From positions 620,001 to 684,000 of the forward strand of contig JAXLRU010000004.1 in assembly GCA_046330935.1 (NCBI GenBank): DNA of 64,000 nucleotides. Reading direction: 5' to 3'. The notes below the pieces were generated by a model, which saw nothing but the letters and a program-made list of their open reading frames with translations, did not search any database and was not told where the DNA came from. Below, one piece after another: positions 53,247-63,978 of this stretch. Position 1 is the stretch's first letter; each line of letters opens with the position of its first letter. This DNA comes from JAXLRU01 sp046330935. GTDB lineage: Bacteria > Actinomycetota > Actinomycetes > Actinomycetales > Kineosporiaceae. The position numbers and the translations under genes were made by a program.

Positions 53247-53999
53247 GTGGCCGACCTCTCCGCGAGTCCCGCAGCCCAGCCCGCGCCACCCGCACCCACG
53301 GGTCACGGGATGGAGCCCCACGGCGGCGACGTCGGGAGCCTGCTCAACCGTCTCCGGGCCGCGGTGCTCGGCGCGAACGACGGGATCGTCTCCGTCGCCG
53401 GCCTGGTGGTCGGCGTGGCGGGGGCGACGACCGAGCGGTCCACCCTGCTCACCGCCGGGGTGGCAGGGGTGGTGGCCGGCGCCCTGTCCATGGCGGGCGG
53501 GGAGTACGTGTCGGTCAGCACGCAGCGCGACACCGAACGGTCGTTGCTCGCCAAGGAGCGCTGGGAGCTGGAGCACCTGCCCGAGGAGGAGCTCGCCGAA
53601 CTGGCGGAGCTCTACGAGGGCAAGGGACTGCCGCCCGACCTCGCCCGTGAGGTGGCCGTGGCGCTCACCCGGCACGACGCGCTGGGCGCCCACGCCGAGG
53701 CGGAGCTCGGCATCGATCCCGAGGCACTGACCAGCCCCTGGGCCGCCGCCGGCGCCTCGTTCGTCGCCTTCATCGGCGGAGCGCTCCTGCCCCTGCTGGC
53801 CATCACCCTGCCTCCCGCTCCGGCGCGGGTGGCCACCTGCGTGCTCGCCGTCGTCGTCGCGCTGGCCCTGACCGGCTTCTGGGGTGCGCGGCTTGGCCAC
53901 GCCCCGATCCGTGCGGCCATCGTGCGCAACGTCGCCGTCGGCGTCGCCGGCATGGCGGTCACCTACGGCGTGGGGACGCTCGCCGGAACCCTGTGGTGA
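53247..53999 (+). CDS. VIT1/CCC1 family Fe2+/Mn2+ transporter
   Basis: 250 residues with about five membrane helices. AAVLGANDGIVSVAGLVVGV, AGALSMAGGEYVSVSTQRDT and the amphipathic ERSLLAKERWELEHLPEEEL, LAREVAVALTRHDALGAHAE loop rich in Glu are family hallmarks; that loop binds the metal. Such proteins export Fe2+ or Mn2+ from the cytoplasm. The start is set by the leaderless promoter. A hairpin follows its stop. Confidence 0.9.
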   Translation: MADLSASPAAQPAPPAPTGHGMEPHGGDVGSLLNRLRAAVLGANDGIVSVAGLVVGVAGATTERSTLLTAGVAGVVAGALSMAGGEYVSVSTQRDTERSLLAKERWELEHLPEEELAELAELYEGKGLPPDLAREVAVALTRHDALGAHAEAELGIDPEALTSPWAAAGASFVAFIGGALLPLLAITLPPAPARVATCVLAVVVALALTGFWGARLGHAPIRAAIVRNVAVGVAGMAVTYGVGTLAGTLW

Positions 54000-54002
54000 G
54001 CG

Positions 54003-54032
54003 TCCCCGCACCGCAACGGTGAGCGGCGGGGA
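54003..54032. terminator. Convergent terminator between the VIT1-type gene and oppF
   Basis: TCCCCGC (54003-54009) pairs with GCGGGGA (54026-54032), and inside it ACCG/CGGT (54010-54020) extend the stem with a small bulge. It lies directly between stops at 53999 and 54033. Confidence 0.5.
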
Positions 54033-55126
54033 TCAGACGACGTCGCGCACCTGGGCGAAGTGGCAGGCCACCGGGTGGCTCCCGCTGTGGGGGACCAGCG
54101 CCGGCTCCTCCTGGGCGCAGATGTCCTGCGCCTGCCAGCACCGGGTGCGGAACCGGCAGCCCGAGGGCGGGTTCACGGGGCTGGGGACGTCGCCGGTGAG
54201 GCGGATCCGCTCGCGGGTCTGCTCCCGCGCCGGGTCGGCGATCGGCGCCGCCGACAGCAGGGCCTGCGTGTACGGGTGCATCGGCCGGGTGTAGATGTCG
54301 TCCCGGGTGCCCAGCTCGACGATCTTGCCCAGGTACATCACGGCCACGCGGTCGGAGATGTGGCGCACCACGGACAGGTCGTGGGCGATGAACAGGTAGG
54401 ACAGCCCCAGGGAGTCCTGGAGGTCCTCCAGCAGGTTCACGACGCCCGCCTGGACGGACACGTCGAGCGCGGAGACGGGCTCGTCGAGCACGAGCATCTT
54501 GGGGTTCAGGGCCAGGGCGCGGGCGATGCCGACGCGCTGGCGCTGGCCGCCCGAGAACTCGTGGGGGTAGCGGTTGCCGTGCTCGGGGTTGAGGCCCACG
54601 AGCCGCAGCAGCTCGGCGACGCGCGCCGGCCCCGAATCCTTGGACCACTGCCCGTGGATGCGCAGCGGCTCGGCGATGATGTCGTTGACGGCCATCTTGG
54701 GGTTCAGCGAGGCGTACGGGTCCTGGAACACGATCTGCATGTCCCGACGCACTCCCCGCAGGGCCGACGCCGACAGCGTGGTGAGCTCCTGCCCCTGGAA
54801 CTGCACGGAGCCCGAGGTCGGCTTGTGCAGCTGCAGGACGGCGCGCCCCATCGTGGACTTGCCGCAGCCCGACTCCCCCACCACGCCGAGGGTCTCGCCC
54901 TCGCCGAGGGTGAAGCTGACCCCGCTGACGGCCTGCACCTCCCCGACCACGCGGCGGATCAGGCCGCCACCCTTGATCGGGAAGTGCTTGAACAGCTTGT
55001 CGACGACGAGCAGCGCCTCGCGGTCGGCGATCGTCGCCGTCGCGCCTGCCTGGACCGCCTCGTTCGGGACGGCCTCGTGGGGCTGCCCGAGCGTGGGCCC
55101 GTCGCTGGGCCCGTCCATGGATGCGG

Positions 55127-55130
<4 letters not shown>
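54033..55130 (-). CDS. oppF: Oligopeptide ABC transporter ATP-binding protein OppF-type
   Basis: 365 residues. Walker A VVGESGCGKSTMGRAVL, signature HEFSGGQRQRVGIARALAL, Walker B PKMLVLDEPVSALDVSVQ, and the C-terminal oligopeptide/dipeptide extension with Cys motif (SGCRFRTRCWQAQDICAQEE), which can hold an Fe-S cluster in this family. A 55-residue N-terminal extension is not conserved. The ATG overlaps the oppD stop by 4 bases. It powers peptide import with OppD. Confidence 0.92.
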
Positions 55131-56181
<1,051 letters not shown>

Positions 56182-56182
<1 letters not shown>

Positions 56183-57162
56183 CAGGCACGCACCCGGTTC
56201 TGCTTGGGGTCGAAGGCGTCGCGCAGGCCGTCACCGATGAAGTTGATGCACAGGGCGATCACGACGATGAACAGGCCGGGCCACCAGAACAGCCACGGCC
56301 GGGTCTGGGAGGCGTTCTGGTAGAAGGAGATGAGCAGGCCGAGCGAGGTCTCGGGCGAGCGGACGCCGAGGTTGAGGAAGCTCAGCGAGGTCTCCAGCAG
56401 GATGGCAGAGGAAATCGTCAGAGTCGCGTTGACGATGATGGTTCCCACCGTGTTGGGCAGTAGGTGCCTCATAATGATCTGCGGGCCGGTGGCACCCAGC
56501 GCCCGCGCGGCCTCGACGAACTCCTTCTCGCGCAGGGAGAGGAACTCCCCGCGCACGAGCCGGGCCAACTGCCCCCAGATCAGCGTGCCAAGGACCAGCG
56601 CCAGCATCCAGATGCCGGACTCGCCCCACCGCTTGGAGACGACGGCCGCAATCAAGAGGAGGGGGATAGCGAGCACGAGGTCGGTGAGGCGCATCAGCAC
56701 GCTCTCGGTGGCGCCGCGGAAGAAGCCGGCCAAGGCTCCGATGACCATGCCCAACAGCGTTGAGATGAGGCCGACCGTGATGGCGATGATCAGGCTGCGC
56801 TGGGCGCCACGCATGGTGAGGGCGAAGTAGTCCTTGCCCACGTTGTCCTGGCCGAACGGGTGCTCGCCGACGGCCATGCCGTCGCCGTCGACGAAGGACG
56901 GCAGCACGTCGAGGGTCATCCGCCCGCGGTCGACCACCTCGGCGGTGTTGACGTAGCTCTTGCCCCACCAGCCGGGGATGGGGCCGACGCCGATCGAGGT
57001 GAAGGTGAGCAGCACGACGCCGGCGAGGACCGTCAACGCAGCCATGGCCGCGCGGTGGCGGAAGAAGCGGCGACGCACGAGCTGGGCCGAGGTGCGCGCC
57101 TGGACCGTGAACTCACGGTCGGGTGCGGCCAGGGCGGGGTCGGGGGTCGTCGGCGCGGTCAT
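56182..57162 (-). CDS. oppC: Oligopeptide ABC transporter permease OppC-type
   Basis: 326 residues with six membrane helices. The EAA loop is AARALGATGPQIIMRHLLPN; the N-terminus RRRFFRHRAAMAALTVLAGV is typical of OppC. The stretch at about 56400-56760 uses more T- and A-ending codons (ATT, TTG, ACT, TCT) than the rest of the window, perhaps a patch of recombined DNA. A ribosome-binding site AAGGA lies before the ATG at 57162. Confidence 0.9.
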
Positions 57163-57208
57163 CGGTCCGTCCTTGCGGAGGCGGCGGGGCTGGCGGCGGG
57201 AGGAAGCG

Positions 57209-58738
57209 TCACGACAGCCGGACCCGCGGGTCGAGGTAGGCGTAGGCGATGTCGGCGAGCATGTTGAACACGACGATCGACACCGCCGTGACGATGAAGA
57301 AGGCCATCACGGGGTTCGGGTCGACCTCCCGCAGGGAAGTCACGAACAGCGAGCCCATGCCCTGCCAACCGAAGACGTTCTCAGAGATGACGGCGCCGGA
57401 GATGACGGCACCGAAGTCGTAGGCGGCCAGCGTGGCGACGGGGATCAGCGCGTTGCGGAAGGCGTGCCGCAGTACGACCGTGCGCTCGGTGAGGCCCTTG
57501 GCCCGCGCCGTGCGCACGTAGTCGGCGTGCATGACCTCGAGCATCGTGGCGCGGGTGAACCGCGAGTAGGTCGCGAAGCTGATGAGCATGATCGACAGCG
57601 TCGGCAGGATCAGGTGGCTGCCGGCGTCGAGCAGCCGCACCCAGAAATCGCCTTCGAGGTTGGGCGTGTTCGAGCCGATGGTCGAGATCAGTCGCCCGTT
57701 GACGGTGTCGGAGTAGTCGGGGACGGCCGCGAGCGACCGGTCCACCAGCATCCAGAGCAACCCGACGAAGCCCGTCAGCGCTCCGGCACGGGCGGCCTGC
57801 CCGCGGTCGAGCCCGCCGAACACCTGCCCGGCACCGATACCCACCGCGAGCAGCACCGCGCCGATGGCGAGGACGGTCAACCAGGAGGGGTCCTCGAGCA
57901 CCGGGTCGAGGGCGAACTCCGCGACGGCGACGACGCCTGCGGTGGCCAATGCTGCGTACAGCACGCCGCGGCGCTTGAGGCCCGCGACGAGGAAGGTGAT
58001 GCCCACGGCGGCGGCGAAGGTGAGGACGATCACCAGGGGCGGCTGCAGCGCCGGGTACTTGAACCACTCCGAGGCGGACAGGTAGACGAGGGCGGCCACA
58101 GACGCGACGCCCGCCACTGCGCCCGTGATCAGGCGCCGGCGCCTGTCGCCCCCGATCAGCGTCGACCAGATGAGGCCCGAGACGGCGCCCAGGACGAGCG
58201 CGACGGGTAGCGGGATGACGGGGTCCGCCAACCAGTTGTTGAACTGGATGCCGAGATACAGCTTGAGCAGCACCGCGATCCAGAAGATCGGCAGTGAGTA
58301 GAACAGGAACGCGGCGAACGTGATCGTGTAGTCGAACCCGCTGTACTGGCGTAGGGCAGAGGCGATGCCGACGCTGACGCCCAGCAGGATCGCGAGGACG
58401 GTCGCCGTGATCACCAGTTTGATGGTGGTGCCCGCGGCCTGCGTCAGGAGTGGCCGGACCTCCTGCCCTCGCACCGTGGTGCCGAGGTCGCAGCCCTGAC
58501 CGGGAACGACGCACTTCGCGACGCCGCCTGCCCAGCGACCATAGCGCTGCGGGATCGACTCGTCGAGGTGCAGGGCGGCGGCGCGTGCGGCGATCTTCTG
58601 GGCCCTGTTGGGCGACTGGTCCTGACGGAGGTCGTCCAGGGGGTCACCGGAGATGGCGACGAGGGCGTACACGAGCGCGGTGGCGACGATCAGGGTGAAG
58701 ACGGAAACCACCATGCGGCGCACGACGAACACGAACAT
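57209..58738 (-). CDS. oppB: Oligopeptide ABC transporter permease OppB-type with large membrane insertion
   Basis: 509 residues, against about 310-340 for common OppB. The N-terminus FVVRRMVVSVFTLIVATALV and the C-terminal EAA region (RTARAKGLTERTVVLRHAFR) are standard. Between helix 3 and the EAA loop there are about 170 extra residues (about 175-345) with several hydrophobic helices (VALVLGAVSGLIWSTLIGG, LITGAVAGVASVAALVYL, WLTVLAIGAVLLAVGIGAG). Longer OppB forms occur in some actinobacteria. The ATG at 58738 follows AGGAG at 8 bases. Confidence 0.9.
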   Translation of the reverse strand: MFVFVVRRMVVSVFTLIVATALVYALVAISGDPLDDLRQDQSPNRAQKIAARAAALHLDESIPQRYGRWAGGVAKCVVPGQGCDLGTTVRGQEVRPLLTQAAGTTIKLVITATVLAILLGVSVGIASALRQYSGFDYTITFAAFLFYSLPIFWIAVLLKLYLGIQFNNWLADPVIPLPVALVLGAVSGLIWSTLIGGDRRRRLITGAVAGVASVAALVYLSASEWFKYPALQPPLVIVLTFAAAVGITFLVAGLKRRGVLYAALATAGVVAVAEFALDPVLEDPSWLTVLAIGAVLLAVGIGAGQVFGGLDRGQAARAGALTGFVGLLWMLVDRSLAAVPDYSDTVNGRLISTIGSNTPNLEGDFWVRLLDAGSHLILPTLSIMLISFATYSRFTRATMLEVMHADYVRTARAKGLTERTVVLRHAFRNALIPVATLAAYDFGAVISGAVISENVFGWQGMGSLFVTSLREVDPNPVMAFFIVTAVSIVVFNMLADIAYAYLDPRVRLS

Positions 58739-58779
58739 CGAACGACTCCTGGAACCGGAGGGATGTCAGCAGGCGAGAT

Positions 58780-58812
58780 CGGGGGGCCGGGAGTGCTGCT
58801 CCCGGCCCCCCG
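58780..58812 (-). terminator. Strong intercistronic stem-loop between oppA and oppB
   Basis: CGGGGGGCCGGGAG (58780-58793) pairs perfectly with CTCCCGGCCCCCCG (58799-58812): 14 bp and a 5-base loop. It sits in the 131-base gap after the oppA stop (58870) and before the oppB start (58738). It would end or stabilise much of the oppA transcript, giving an excess of binding protein over transporter. Confidence 0.7.
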
Positions 58813-58869
58813 AGTCACTCACCGCGGCGAGTGGACGCCGCATTGCTGCTACGGGCGGAACCGTACCGA

Positions 58870-60606
58870 TCAGGACTTGTTCCACTCCTGCATGTTCCAG
58901 GTCAGCCCCGACTGCGAGGCGTTGGGGATCACCTTCTCGACCTTGCTGTTCCAGGCGGCGACCGCCGGGAAGGCGAACACCGGGACGGTGGCGAGGTCGT
59001 CCCACAGGATCTTCTCGATCTGCTTGATGAGGTCCACCTGCTTGGCGCGGTCGAGCTCGCCGTTCAGCTGGGCCGTCAGCGTGTCCACCTGCGGGTTGCT
59101 GTACTTGCCGTTGTTGTTGCCACCGTTGGTGACGTAGGTGCTCGAGGAGCCGGAGATCAGCGGCGAACCGGACCAGGCGTAGAGGGCGACGTCGAAGTTG
59201 CCGTTCGCGAGGCCGTTGCCGAAGAAGTCCGCCGTGCCGGCGTCGACGATCTTGAAGCCGGCCTGGCCGCAGGAGTCACGGAGCAGCTCGACCTCGGAGG
59301 TACGGCGCGGGTTCGGCGTCTTGTACCCGACCCGGACGGTGAGCCCCGCCTTGCCCTTGCGGTCGAGGATCGCCTTCGCGCCCGGGATGTCGACCGCGTC
59401 GTACTTGGAGTCGATGATCGCGGGGGCGACGTCGGGGTACTCGGCCTGGAAGGGCAGGAAGTAACGCGACTGCAGGATCTTCGCGTTCGGGTTCTGCGGC
59501 TTGATCAGGTTGTCGACGATCCGCTGCCGCGGCAGGCACTTCGTGAAAGCCTCGCGCAGGTCGCGGTCGGTGAACGGGTTGCCCTTGCGGAAGTTGAAGT
59601 CGAAGTGCTCCCAGGTGTACTGGTCGTAGCCCTTGACCTGCACGGACGAGCCGATCGACTGCAGCTGCTGGAGCAGCTCCGGGTTCGGCTGCGGGTCCAT
59701 CGCGTCGATCTCGCCGTTCTGCAGGGCGAGCGCCTGCTGGTCCTGCGTGATCGTGCGGATGACGACCTTCGCCACCTTGGGCGGGGTCCCCCACCACTTG
59801 GGGTTGACGGCGAGGGTCACCGACTGGCCGCCCTGCCAGGAGTCGATCATGTACGGGCCAGCGGAGGGCGAGATGTCCTTGAGGAACTCGCCCTTCTTGA
59901 ACACCCAGCCGTCGTTGTAGAACGTGCCGGCCTTGGACAGCGCCGCCTCGTCCTTGTTCTTGACCGCGGCGATGATGTCGGAGACGCCCGACTTCGACTC
60001 GACGATGTGCGCCGGCATGATCGCCGTGGCGCCGTAGAGGCCCTGCCAGTCGGCGAACACCGAGTTGAAGGTCACGGTGAAGGTCTTGTCGCCGTCGTTG
60101 CACTCGGGGACCTGCTGGAGGTCGTAGCCCGTGCTGCCGGCGGTGGAGAAGACGAGGATGTCGTTGCCCTCGTCGTCCTTCTTGCCCGTCTTGTACTGGG
60201 CCGAGTTGGCGACCCACGCGAGCACCGCGTCGTCGCAGTCGATCGGGTTGCCGTCGCTCCAGACAGCCTTGTCGCTGAAGGTGTACTTGATCTTCAGCGG
60301 GTTGTCGGAGAGCTTCTCGTAGGACCCGAACTCCTTGTCGGGGATGATCTGGCCCTCGTTGTCGTAGTACCAGAAGCCGCGCAGCACCTGGTTGAGCACC
60401 ACGGCGTTGGCGGTGGCGTTCTGGGCCGCCGTGTTGTTGTTGTAGCTCTGGAACTCCTGCTCCCAAGCGAAGGTGATGGTCGCCTGCTTGGTACCGGCCG
60501 ACGGCTTGGCGTCGTCCTTCTTGTCGTTGTTCGCGCAGGCGCTCAGGATCAGAGCCGGCACGGCGGCGATCGCCACGGCGCGCAACGCCTTGGGCATCGT
60601 GCTCAA
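58870..60606 (-). CDS. oppA: Oligopeptide ABC transporter substrate-binding lipoprotein OppA-type
   Basis: 578 residues. I choose TTG at 60606 because GAGGAG lies 7 bases upstream; an ATG at 60597 would leave a 16-base gap. The signal peptide ends in a lipobox (AAVPALILSACANN, Cys24), so it is anchored to the membrane outside. SBP family 5 features include FAWEQEFQSYNNNTAAQNAT, NPLKIKYTFSDKAVWSDGNP and PNARRTSEVELL-like C-lobe segments. It captures peptides for OppBCDF. It is the first gene of the operon. Confidence 0.92.
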   Translation of the reverse strand: MSTMPKALRAVAIAAVPALILSACANNDKKDDAKPSAGTKQATITFAWEQEFQSYNNNTAAQNATANAVVLNQVLRGFWYYDNEGQIIPDKEFGSYEKLSDNPLKIKYTFSDKAVWSDGNPIDCDDAVLAWVANSAQYKTGKKDDEGNDILVFSTAGSTGYDLQQVPECNDGDKTFTVTFNSVFADWQGLYGATAIMPAHIVESKSGVSDIIAAVKNKDEAALSKAGTFYNDGWVFKKGEFLKDISPSAGPYMIDSWQGGQSVTLAVNPKWWGTPPKVAKVVIRTITQDQQALALQNGEIDAMDPQPNPELLQQLQSIGSSVQVKGYDQYTWEHFDFNFRKGNPFTDRDLREAFTKCLPRQRIVDNLIKPQNPNAKILQSRYFLPFQAEYPDVAPAIIDSKYDAVDIPGAKAILDRKGKAGLTVRVGYKTPNPRRTSEVELLRDSCGQAGFKIVDAGTADFFGNGLANGNFDVALYAWSGSPLISGSSSTYVTNGGNNNGKYSNPQVDTLTAQLNGELDRAKQVDLIKQIEKILWDDLATVPVFAFPAVAAWNSKVEKVIPNASQSGLTWNMQEWNKS

Positions 60607-61044
60607 GCTGGTGCTCCTCTTCGGGAAGTGCGAGGACCGGGCCTGCTGGGCCAGCATCCCCGGTCACGGCCCCCCACCGGCATGGCGGACGACCAACCCC
60701 TCGCGATGGCTGGGGACAGGAAATATTGCGGAACAGCCCGGGCGCAAGCGGAGAAAGGCCCTGTTACCGAGATGCAACAACGAAGGATCTCCGGGTGCGG
60801 GCAGGATCGACCGAACGCCCTACCGCCGTGGCGGCGGAGCCGCCGGTCAAGACGCCCTCCCGTGATGCCCCTCACCTCACCCTGGTCTTCTCGGCTGCGA
60901 CACCGTCGTCGAGCACCCTGCAGTGATCCTCACACCCAGTGACGCCAGTGTGACACCTTGCCTACTGTACGCCGCCGCACGGTTGACCCCGGCGACGACA
61001 GTCAGATCATGCAGGGACAACCCGGCGCGCACCAGACCAGACAC
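60607..61044. other. Intergenic region upstream of oppA
   Basis: About 440 bases with no plausible gene, containing the oppA ribosome-binding site and an AT-richer patch near 60720-60790 (GGAAATATTGC and AACAACGAAGG). CACACCCAGTGACGCCAGTG near 60931 has CACAC/GTGTG symmetry and may be an operator. TACAGT on the minus strand at 60963-60968 is a possible -10. None is firm. Confidence 0.4.
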
Positions 61045-62793
61045 TCACGGTTCGCGCCGATCGGCGCGGGTCGGACGTCCCGGGCGTCCTGCACGGGCGG
61101 ATACCGCCTGCCGGGCCACCGACGCGCCGGGCGGAGACGACGCGGGCTCCCCGCGCCCCGTCCCACGACGGGGTGCCGGGACGCCCGCCGGCGAGGGCAG
61201 CCGTGCGGCCCCGTCGTCCCGGGCGACGACCGTCCGGTCACGACCTCGCTCCTTCGCGAGGTACAGCGCATGGTCGGCGGCACGCACGAGACGGTCGAGG
61301 TCGGCGTCCACGCGCTCGGCCGCGATCCGGGAGCTCGCCACCCCGAACGACGCGGTCACCGCGACCGCCTCGCCCTCCCCCACGGCCACCGGGGCGGAGG
61401 CCACCGCGGCGCGGAGCCGCTCGGCCAGCGCCCGGGCCGTCGAGGCGTCGCCGCCGGGCACGAGCACCGCGAACTCCTCCCCACCGAACCTGGCCACCAC
61501 GACGTCGGCGTCGGCGTGCCTGCGCAGCCGGGCGGAGACCTCGACGAGGACCGCGTCCCCCACCAGATGACCCCGGGTGTCGTTGATCCGCTTGAAGTGG
61601 TCGAGGTCGAGGATGATCACCGCCATGGGGGTCCCGCTACCGGCCGACCGCTCCCCTTCCGCCCGGACCAGCTCGTTGAACCGGCGGCGGTTGCACAGGC
61701 CCGTCAGGCCGTCCGTCGTCGCGAGCCGTTCCTGCTCGGCGAGGGCCGCCGTGAGCGCCTCGGACAAGCGGGTCCGGTCGCGGATGATGAGCAGCTGGCG
61801 CAGCATCGGCCCCACGATCATCACCATCACGACGACGAGGACGCCCACCCGGCGGTCACCGAGCTCGCGGATTAGCACCACGACGACTCCGGCCGCCGAC
61901 AACAGCAGCAGGGGCACGCTGATGTCGCGGTCCATCAGTTGCGGTTGGGCGTCGGGTTCGTCGTGCCTGGCGGCGATCAGCGACCCGAGCACGAGCAGGA
62001 CGCCCTGCGTCTGCCACCCCACGTTCGCCCAGCCGCCGTCGCCGACGCTTCCGCCCAGCGACAGGTACGACGTCACGGCGTCCGTGAAGCAGCCGACGAT
62101 CATGCCGCTCATCCACACGAGCACGGACACGGGCACGGTTCGGTGCCCCGCCAGGCCGCCGCTGAACAGCGTCACCATCACGGCGACGTCGAGCAGGACG
62201 AAGCCGATGTCCACCCAGCCGTTGACGTCGGGGTGCCGGGTCAGCCGGGGGGTGACCAGCAGGTACCACCCCAGCGCCCCGAGCGTGATCGCCAGCAGGG
62301 CCGCATCGACCAGGTTGCGGGAGTGCCGGATCAGGCTCGTCCCGCCGAAGCCCAGCAGGTAGCCCGGGACGAGCACCACGAGGGCGAGGACGAGCAGCAG
62401 GTTCGCGACGCCGATCGCCGCCGGCATGGACGGGACGTAGGTGCCCACGACCCAGGCCAGCATCCCCGCGAGCGTCGCCGAGGCCGACCCGGCGAACACG
62501 CGCCACATCCGCCGCTTGCGCCCCCGGCTGCGCCGGTAGGTGACGACGTTGGTGCAGGCCAGGACCGCGAACGGGGCGACGCAGACCACGACCTGGACGA
62601 ACCGGGACGCCGTAGCCGAGCTCGCCGTGGCCGCCAGCGCTACCGCGTACAGGACGACCCAGCACAGGGCGGCGGCCGCCGCGGCCCGCACCGCGCGGTC
62701 GGCGGCGATGGCACGGGTGCACTCCGCGCGCTCGCGCGCGACCCGCGCCGACCCGTCCGTCACCCGTCGGGCATCGACCGGCGCGGGGCCCAC
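61045..62793 (-). CDS. Membrane-bound GGDEF diguanylate cyclase
   Basis: 582 residues from a GTG. About eight or nine membrane helices occupy residues 37-345 as a sensor domain I cannot name. A short coiled linker (RTRLSEALTAALAEQERLA) leads to the GGDEF domain: TTDGLTGLCNRRRFNELVRA, ILDLDHFKRINDTRGHLVGD and VVARFGGEEFAVLVPGG with intact GGEEF (about 436). The last 60 residues are basic and Pro/Gly-rich. Likely makes c-di-GMP on a membrane signal. Confidence 0.88.
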   Translation of the reverse strand: MGPAPVDARRVTDGSARVARERAECTRAIAADRAVRAAAAAALCWVVLYAVALAATASSATASRFVQVVVCVAPFAVLACTNVVTYRRSRGRKRRMWRVFAGSASATLAGMLAWVVGTYVPSMPAAIGVANLLLVLALVVLVPGYLLGFGGTSLIRHSRNLVDAALLAITLGALGWYLLVTPRLTRHPDVNGWVDIGFVLLDVAVMVTLFSGGLAGHRTVPVSVLVWMSGMIVGCFTDAVTSYLSLGGSVGDGGWANVGWQTQGVLLVLGSLIAARHDEPDAQPQLMDRDISVPLLLLSAAGVVVVLIRELGDRRVGVLVVVMVMIVGPMLRQLLIIRDRTRLSEALTAALAEQERLATTDGLTGLCNRRRFNELVRAEGERSAGSGTPMAVIILDLDHFKRINDTRGHLVGDAVLVEVSARLRRHADADVVVARFGGEEFAVLVPGGDASTARALAERLRAAVASAPVAVGEGEAVAVTASFGVASSRIAAERVDADLDRLVRAADHALYLAKERGRDRTVVARDDGAARLPSPAGVPAPRRGTGRGEPASSPPGASVARQAVSARAGRPGRPTRADRREP

Positions 62794-62892
62794 CTGAACG
62801 ACAGGTGCACCCGACGTCGTGCGTCGGAGGACACCGAGCGCTCGCGGGCCGGCGAAGCGGCCTGGGCGAGGCGAGTCGCCGCGGACGGGCGG

Positions 62893-63978
62893 TCACACGT
62901 TGAAGCGGAACTCCACGACGTCGCCGTCGGCCATGACGTAGTCCTTGCCCTCGATCCGGGCCTTGCCCTTGGCGCGTGCCTCGGCGACGGACCCGCAGGC
63001 CAGCAGGTCCTCGAAGCCGATCACCTCGGCCTTGATGAAGCCGCGCTGGAAGTCGGTGTGGATGACGCCGGCGGCCTGAGGCGCCGTCCAGCCCTGGCGG
63101 ATCGTCCAGGCGCGGGCCTCCTTGGGCCCGGCCGTGAGGTAGCTCTGCAGTCCGAGGGTGTGGAAGCCGACGCGGGCGAGCTGGTCGAGGCCCGACTCCT
63201 CCTGCCCGACGCTGGCGAGCAGCTCGGCGGCCTCGTCGGGTTCGAGCTCGACCAGCTCGGACTCGAGCTTGGCGTCGAGGAAGATCGCGTCGGCGGGGGC
63301 GACGAGGGCGCGCAGGCGTTCCTGCATCGCCGTGTCGGCGAGGCCGTCCTCGTCGACGTTGAAGACGTAGATGAACGGCTTGCCGGTGAGCAGCGACAGC
63401 TCCTTGATCACCGACGTGTCGATGCCGGCCTTCGCGGCGCCCGCGTGCAGCGTCGTCCCGGCCTCGAGCAGCTTCTGCGCCGCCTGGGCGGCCTCGAGGA
63501 CCGCCTTGTCGGTCTTCTTGCCGGTGACTTCCTTCGCGATCCGCGGGACGGCCTTCTCCAGCGTCTGGAGGTCGGCGAGGATCAGCTCGGTGTGGATCGT
63601 GTCGATGTCGTCGGCGGGGTCGACCCGGCCGTTGACGTGGACGACGTCGGAGTCGGCGAAGGCGCGCACGACCTGGCAGATGGCGTCGGCCTCGCGGATG
63701 TTCGCGAGGAACTTGTTGCCCAGGCCCTCGCCCTCGCTGGCGCCCTTGACGATGCCCGCGATGTCGACGAACGACACGGTCGCGGGCACGATCTTCTCGC
63801 TGGAGAAGAGCTTGGCCAGCTGCGGAAGCCGCTCGTCGGGCAGCGGGACGACGCCCACGTTGGGCTCGATGGTGGCGAACGGATAGTTCGCGGCCAGGAC
63901 GTCCGCCTTGGTCAGGGCGTTGAACAGGGTGGACTTGCCGACGTTGGGCAGGCCGACGATGCCGATGGTGAGCGCCAC
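62893..63978 (-). CDS. ychF: Redox-regulated ATPase YchF
   Basis: 361 residues. GIVGLPNVGKSTLFNALTKA and NYPFATIEPNVGVVPLPDER mark the G1 and switch regions; the G4 motif is the altered NVDE (FIYVFNVDEDGLAD), which makes the protein ATP- rather than GTP-preferring. The TGS domain is GVIHTDFQRGFIKAEVIGF. YchF binds ribosomes and affects the oxidative-stress response. The GTG at 63978 is 22 bases from the window edge, so its promoter is not seen. Confidence 0.95.
   Translation of the reverse strand: MALTIGIVGLPNVGKSTLFNALTKADVLAANYPFATIEPNVGVVPLPDERLPQLAKLFSSEKIVPATVSFVDIAGIVKGASEGEGLGNKFLANIREADAICQVVRAFADSDVVHVNGRVDPADDIDTIHTELILADLQTLEKAVPRIAKEVTGKKTDKAVLEAAQAAQKLLEAGTTLHAGAAKAGIDTSVIKELSLLTGKPFIYVFNVDEDGLADTAMQERLRALVAPADAIFLDAKLESELVELEPDEAAELLASVGQEESGLDQLARVGFHTLGLQSYLTAGPKEARAWTIRQGWTAPQAAGVIHTDFQRGFIKAEVIGFEDLLACGSVAEARAKGKARIEGKDYVMADGDVVEFRFNV

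Noticed and set aside
52125..53999. Long N-terminal extension of the VIT1-type protein
   Set aside because: The -10 element TACCCT and the GTG at 53247 fit a leaderless start; the extension runs antisense through the NUDIX gene.
58831..60942. 703-residue open frame on the plus strand across oppA
   Set aside because: Antisense shadow of oppA, with no family features.
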